Shown piece by piece: positions 62,933 to 64,000 of a DNA stretch of 64,000 bases (the stretch's first letter is position 1; each line of letters opens with the position of its first letter). The notes beneath the pieces were generated by a model. It worked only from the letters and a program-made list of their open reading frames with translations. It had not been told where the DNA came from and did not search any database. Position numbers and translations under genes: made by a program. Source of the DNA: Clostridia bacterium (GTDB lineage Bacteria; Bacillota; Clostridia; Christensenellales; Borkfalkiaceae); NCBI GenBank assembly GCA_017463325.1, contig JAFTPK010000006.1:61548-125547 (forward strand), in the 5' to 3' direction.

Positions 62933-63503
62933 CCTCCTTTTTCCGCCAAAGATTGACCACCGTCAATTTTTTTTCACCGCGCTTTTTTTGATAGGCGTAT
63001 TCAAATGCGAGCTGCGTGCCGCTCTTGGGCTGATATTCCGCCAAATCGCATTTCGAGCGTTTCCGCTTTGGCGGCGCATAATACGGGTCGTAATAAAACA
63101 CGCAATAATCGCTCGCGTTAATCATTTCTTGATTTCGTTCTACGTAAGCTGCCCCGCCCGCGCGGTAAACACGCTCGGAGCGTTGTACCCCGTCATAAGC
63201 TTTGTATGTTATATCCCTTTTCGTTACAGCACGTGCAATGCACTCCAAGTCTTCCTTTTGGTTTTTCAGACAAGCATATTCACTCCTACACGTAAACGCA
63301 ATCCGTTTTATGTCGGGGTATTCCTCTTGCATTTTCGTTACCCTTTCGTGGCATAAATCATCAAATTGACTTCTGCTCCCAAATAAAAACACGCTCACGC
63401 CTTGCTCTTTAATCAACGTTTCTATATATGTGTCTATTCTCTTAATTAATTCGGCTGTGGCTTTTATAGTTCTATGACCGATAAAACAACATTTTTTTGA
63501 CAT
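62919..63503 (-). CDS. SLOG-family DUF1273-like protein
   Basis: A 194-residue protein with the SLOG-type nucleotide-binding plan: CCFIGHRTIK at the N-terminus, FLFGSRSQFDDLCHE, and a C-terminal SGTQLAFEYAYQKK helix. Proteins of this family (YspA/DUF1273) occur in plasmids, integrative elements and defence-related loci and are thought to bind nucleotide ligands. The middle contains a lysine-rich KRKRSK insert. The ATG at 63503 has AAGGA upstream. It is divergent from an XRE regulator, about 160 bases apart. Its exact role is unknown. Confidence 0.7.
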   Translation of the reverse strand: MSKKCCFIGHRTIKATAELIKRIDTYIETLIKEQGVSVFLFGSRSQFDDLCHERVTKMQEEYPDIKRIAFTCRSEYACLKNQKEDLECIARAVTKRDITYKAYDGVQRSERVYRAGGAAYVERNQEMINASDYCVFYYDPYYAPPKRKRSKCDLAEYQPKSGTQLAFEYAYQKKRGEKKLTVVNLWRKKEESDL

Positions 63504-63662
63504 ATCTTTTTCCTTTTTGGACATTTTTTTATAAAGAACATGAAAAATAATAAAAATAGACCATTTATAATTTTAACTGTTCTTTTTTGTTTTTCTTTAT
63601 TATAACATAAAAGTATAGAAAAAGTATTTAACTGACCTATCTTTTTTAAGGGAAATTTGATT

Positions 63663-64000
63663 ATGTCGAAAATACCAGCCGATACCGAAAAGAAAATATC
63701 CGATTCATTCCGTAAAAGGCTGAATGAATTGATTTCCGAACAAGGATGTAGCAAAAACGAATTTGCGAATCTTGTTCAGGTTAGCTTGCCCGTAATTACA
63801 CGCGCCGCTATTTATGGTATCATTCCAAGTTTACGACCTTTGATTAAAATTGCTGACTATTTCAAAATTTCCTTGCCCTACCTTTTGGGCGAAAGCGACG
63901 ACGAAATTTTTTACCCGTCCGAAGAACACGAAAACTTTCATACAAGGCTTGAACAACTCGCCAAAGAGAAAAACGTTAAATATGCTAAAATAGCACACTC
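63663..64000 (+). CDS. XRE-family regulator, C-terminus beyond the window
   Basis: Frame open from ATG at 63663 to the right edge, 112 complete codons (no stop in window). The first domain is a helix-turn-helix (FRKRLNELISEQGCSKNEFA followed by NLVQVSLPVITRAA), then the ISLPYLLGES linker typical of XRE repressors, and the start of a second similar segment (FHTRLEQLAKEKNVKYAKIA), so it may have two HTH domains. The gene is divergent from the SLOG-family protein and could regulate it. The start has a weak AGGGAA site. Confidence 0.75.
   Translation, partial: MSKIPADTEKKISDSFRKRLNELISEQGCSKNEFANLVQVSLPVITRAAIYGIIPSLRPLIKIADYFKISLPYLLGESDDEIFYPSEEHENFHTRLEQLAKEKNVKYAKIAH

Overview
The window is a dense stretch of bacterial chromosome with most genes on the minus strand. 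Three things point to a low-to-mid GC, monoderm Bacillota/Clostridia-type anaerobe. First, AGGAGG-type ribosome binding sites and TTGACA/TATAAT promoters are common. Second, it carries the clostridial tgt-yajC-SCIFF-secD cluster, rubrerythrin, ThiT behind a TPP riboswitch, HslUV, YlxM and RuvX/DUF1292. Third, it has lipobox lipoproteins, including BspA-like leucine-rich-repeat proteins of the kind seen in gut Clostridia. A finer placement (for example Christensenellales-like) is only a guess. I see no rRNA, tRNA, CRISPR array, transposase or prophage.

Layout, left to right. 1-5.4 kb: secD (cut by the window edge), scfB, scfA (50-aa SCIFF peptide), a small membrane protein, yajC and tgt. 5.4-9.2 kb: a heterodimeric ABC exporter behind a palindromic promoter. 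9.4-14.9 kb: clpB, cardiolipin synthase, a three-domain rubrerythrin (+) and thioredoxin. 15-26.4 kb: one long co-directional block read right to left (membrane glycosyltransferase-like protein, yifB/comM, dprA, topA, trmFO, hslV, hslU, hisS, trxA). 26.5-33.6 kb: rplS with its leader, a CDF cation exporter (+), a four-gene unit (FtsK-like degenerate ATPase, mutY, HNH protein, flavin reductase), an HtrA-like lipoprotein protease and a YfbR-like HD protein. 33.7-37.9 kb: TPP riboswitch-thiT (+), then ylxM-ffh-rpsP-khpA-rimM interrupted by three 114-bp tandem repeats. 38-45.5 kb: the classic rpsB-tsf-pyrH-frr-uppS-cdsA-dxr-rseP superoperon.

45.6-57.8 kb is the most accessory-looking part. It has three BspA-like LRR lipoprotein genes sharing signal peptides, C-terminal tails and flanking DNA, with ruvX, DUF1292, an SDR, a YtxH-like protein, a two-SANT-repeat protein, a cyclophilin-like lipoprotein and a zinc-ribbon membrane protein between them. 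58-61.5 kb is rplL-rplJ (with an attenuator leader), rplA-rplK-nusG-secE-rpmG. The right edge has an aminotransferase and then a divergent SLOG-family/XRE regulator pair that may start a mobile or accessory region.

Functionally the window is mostly translation (r-proteins, EF-Ts, RRF, RimM, SRP, HisRS, tRNA modification), protein export and envelope building (SecD/E, YajC, Ffh, UppS, CdsA, Dxr, RseP, Cls) and proteostasis (ClpB, HslUV, HtrA-like, Trx). No clearly new large system stands out. The best leads are the duplicated BspA cassettes, the 114-bp repeat family, two probably leaderless genes, the FtsK-like degenerate ATPase upstream of mutY, and several small palindromic control elements.
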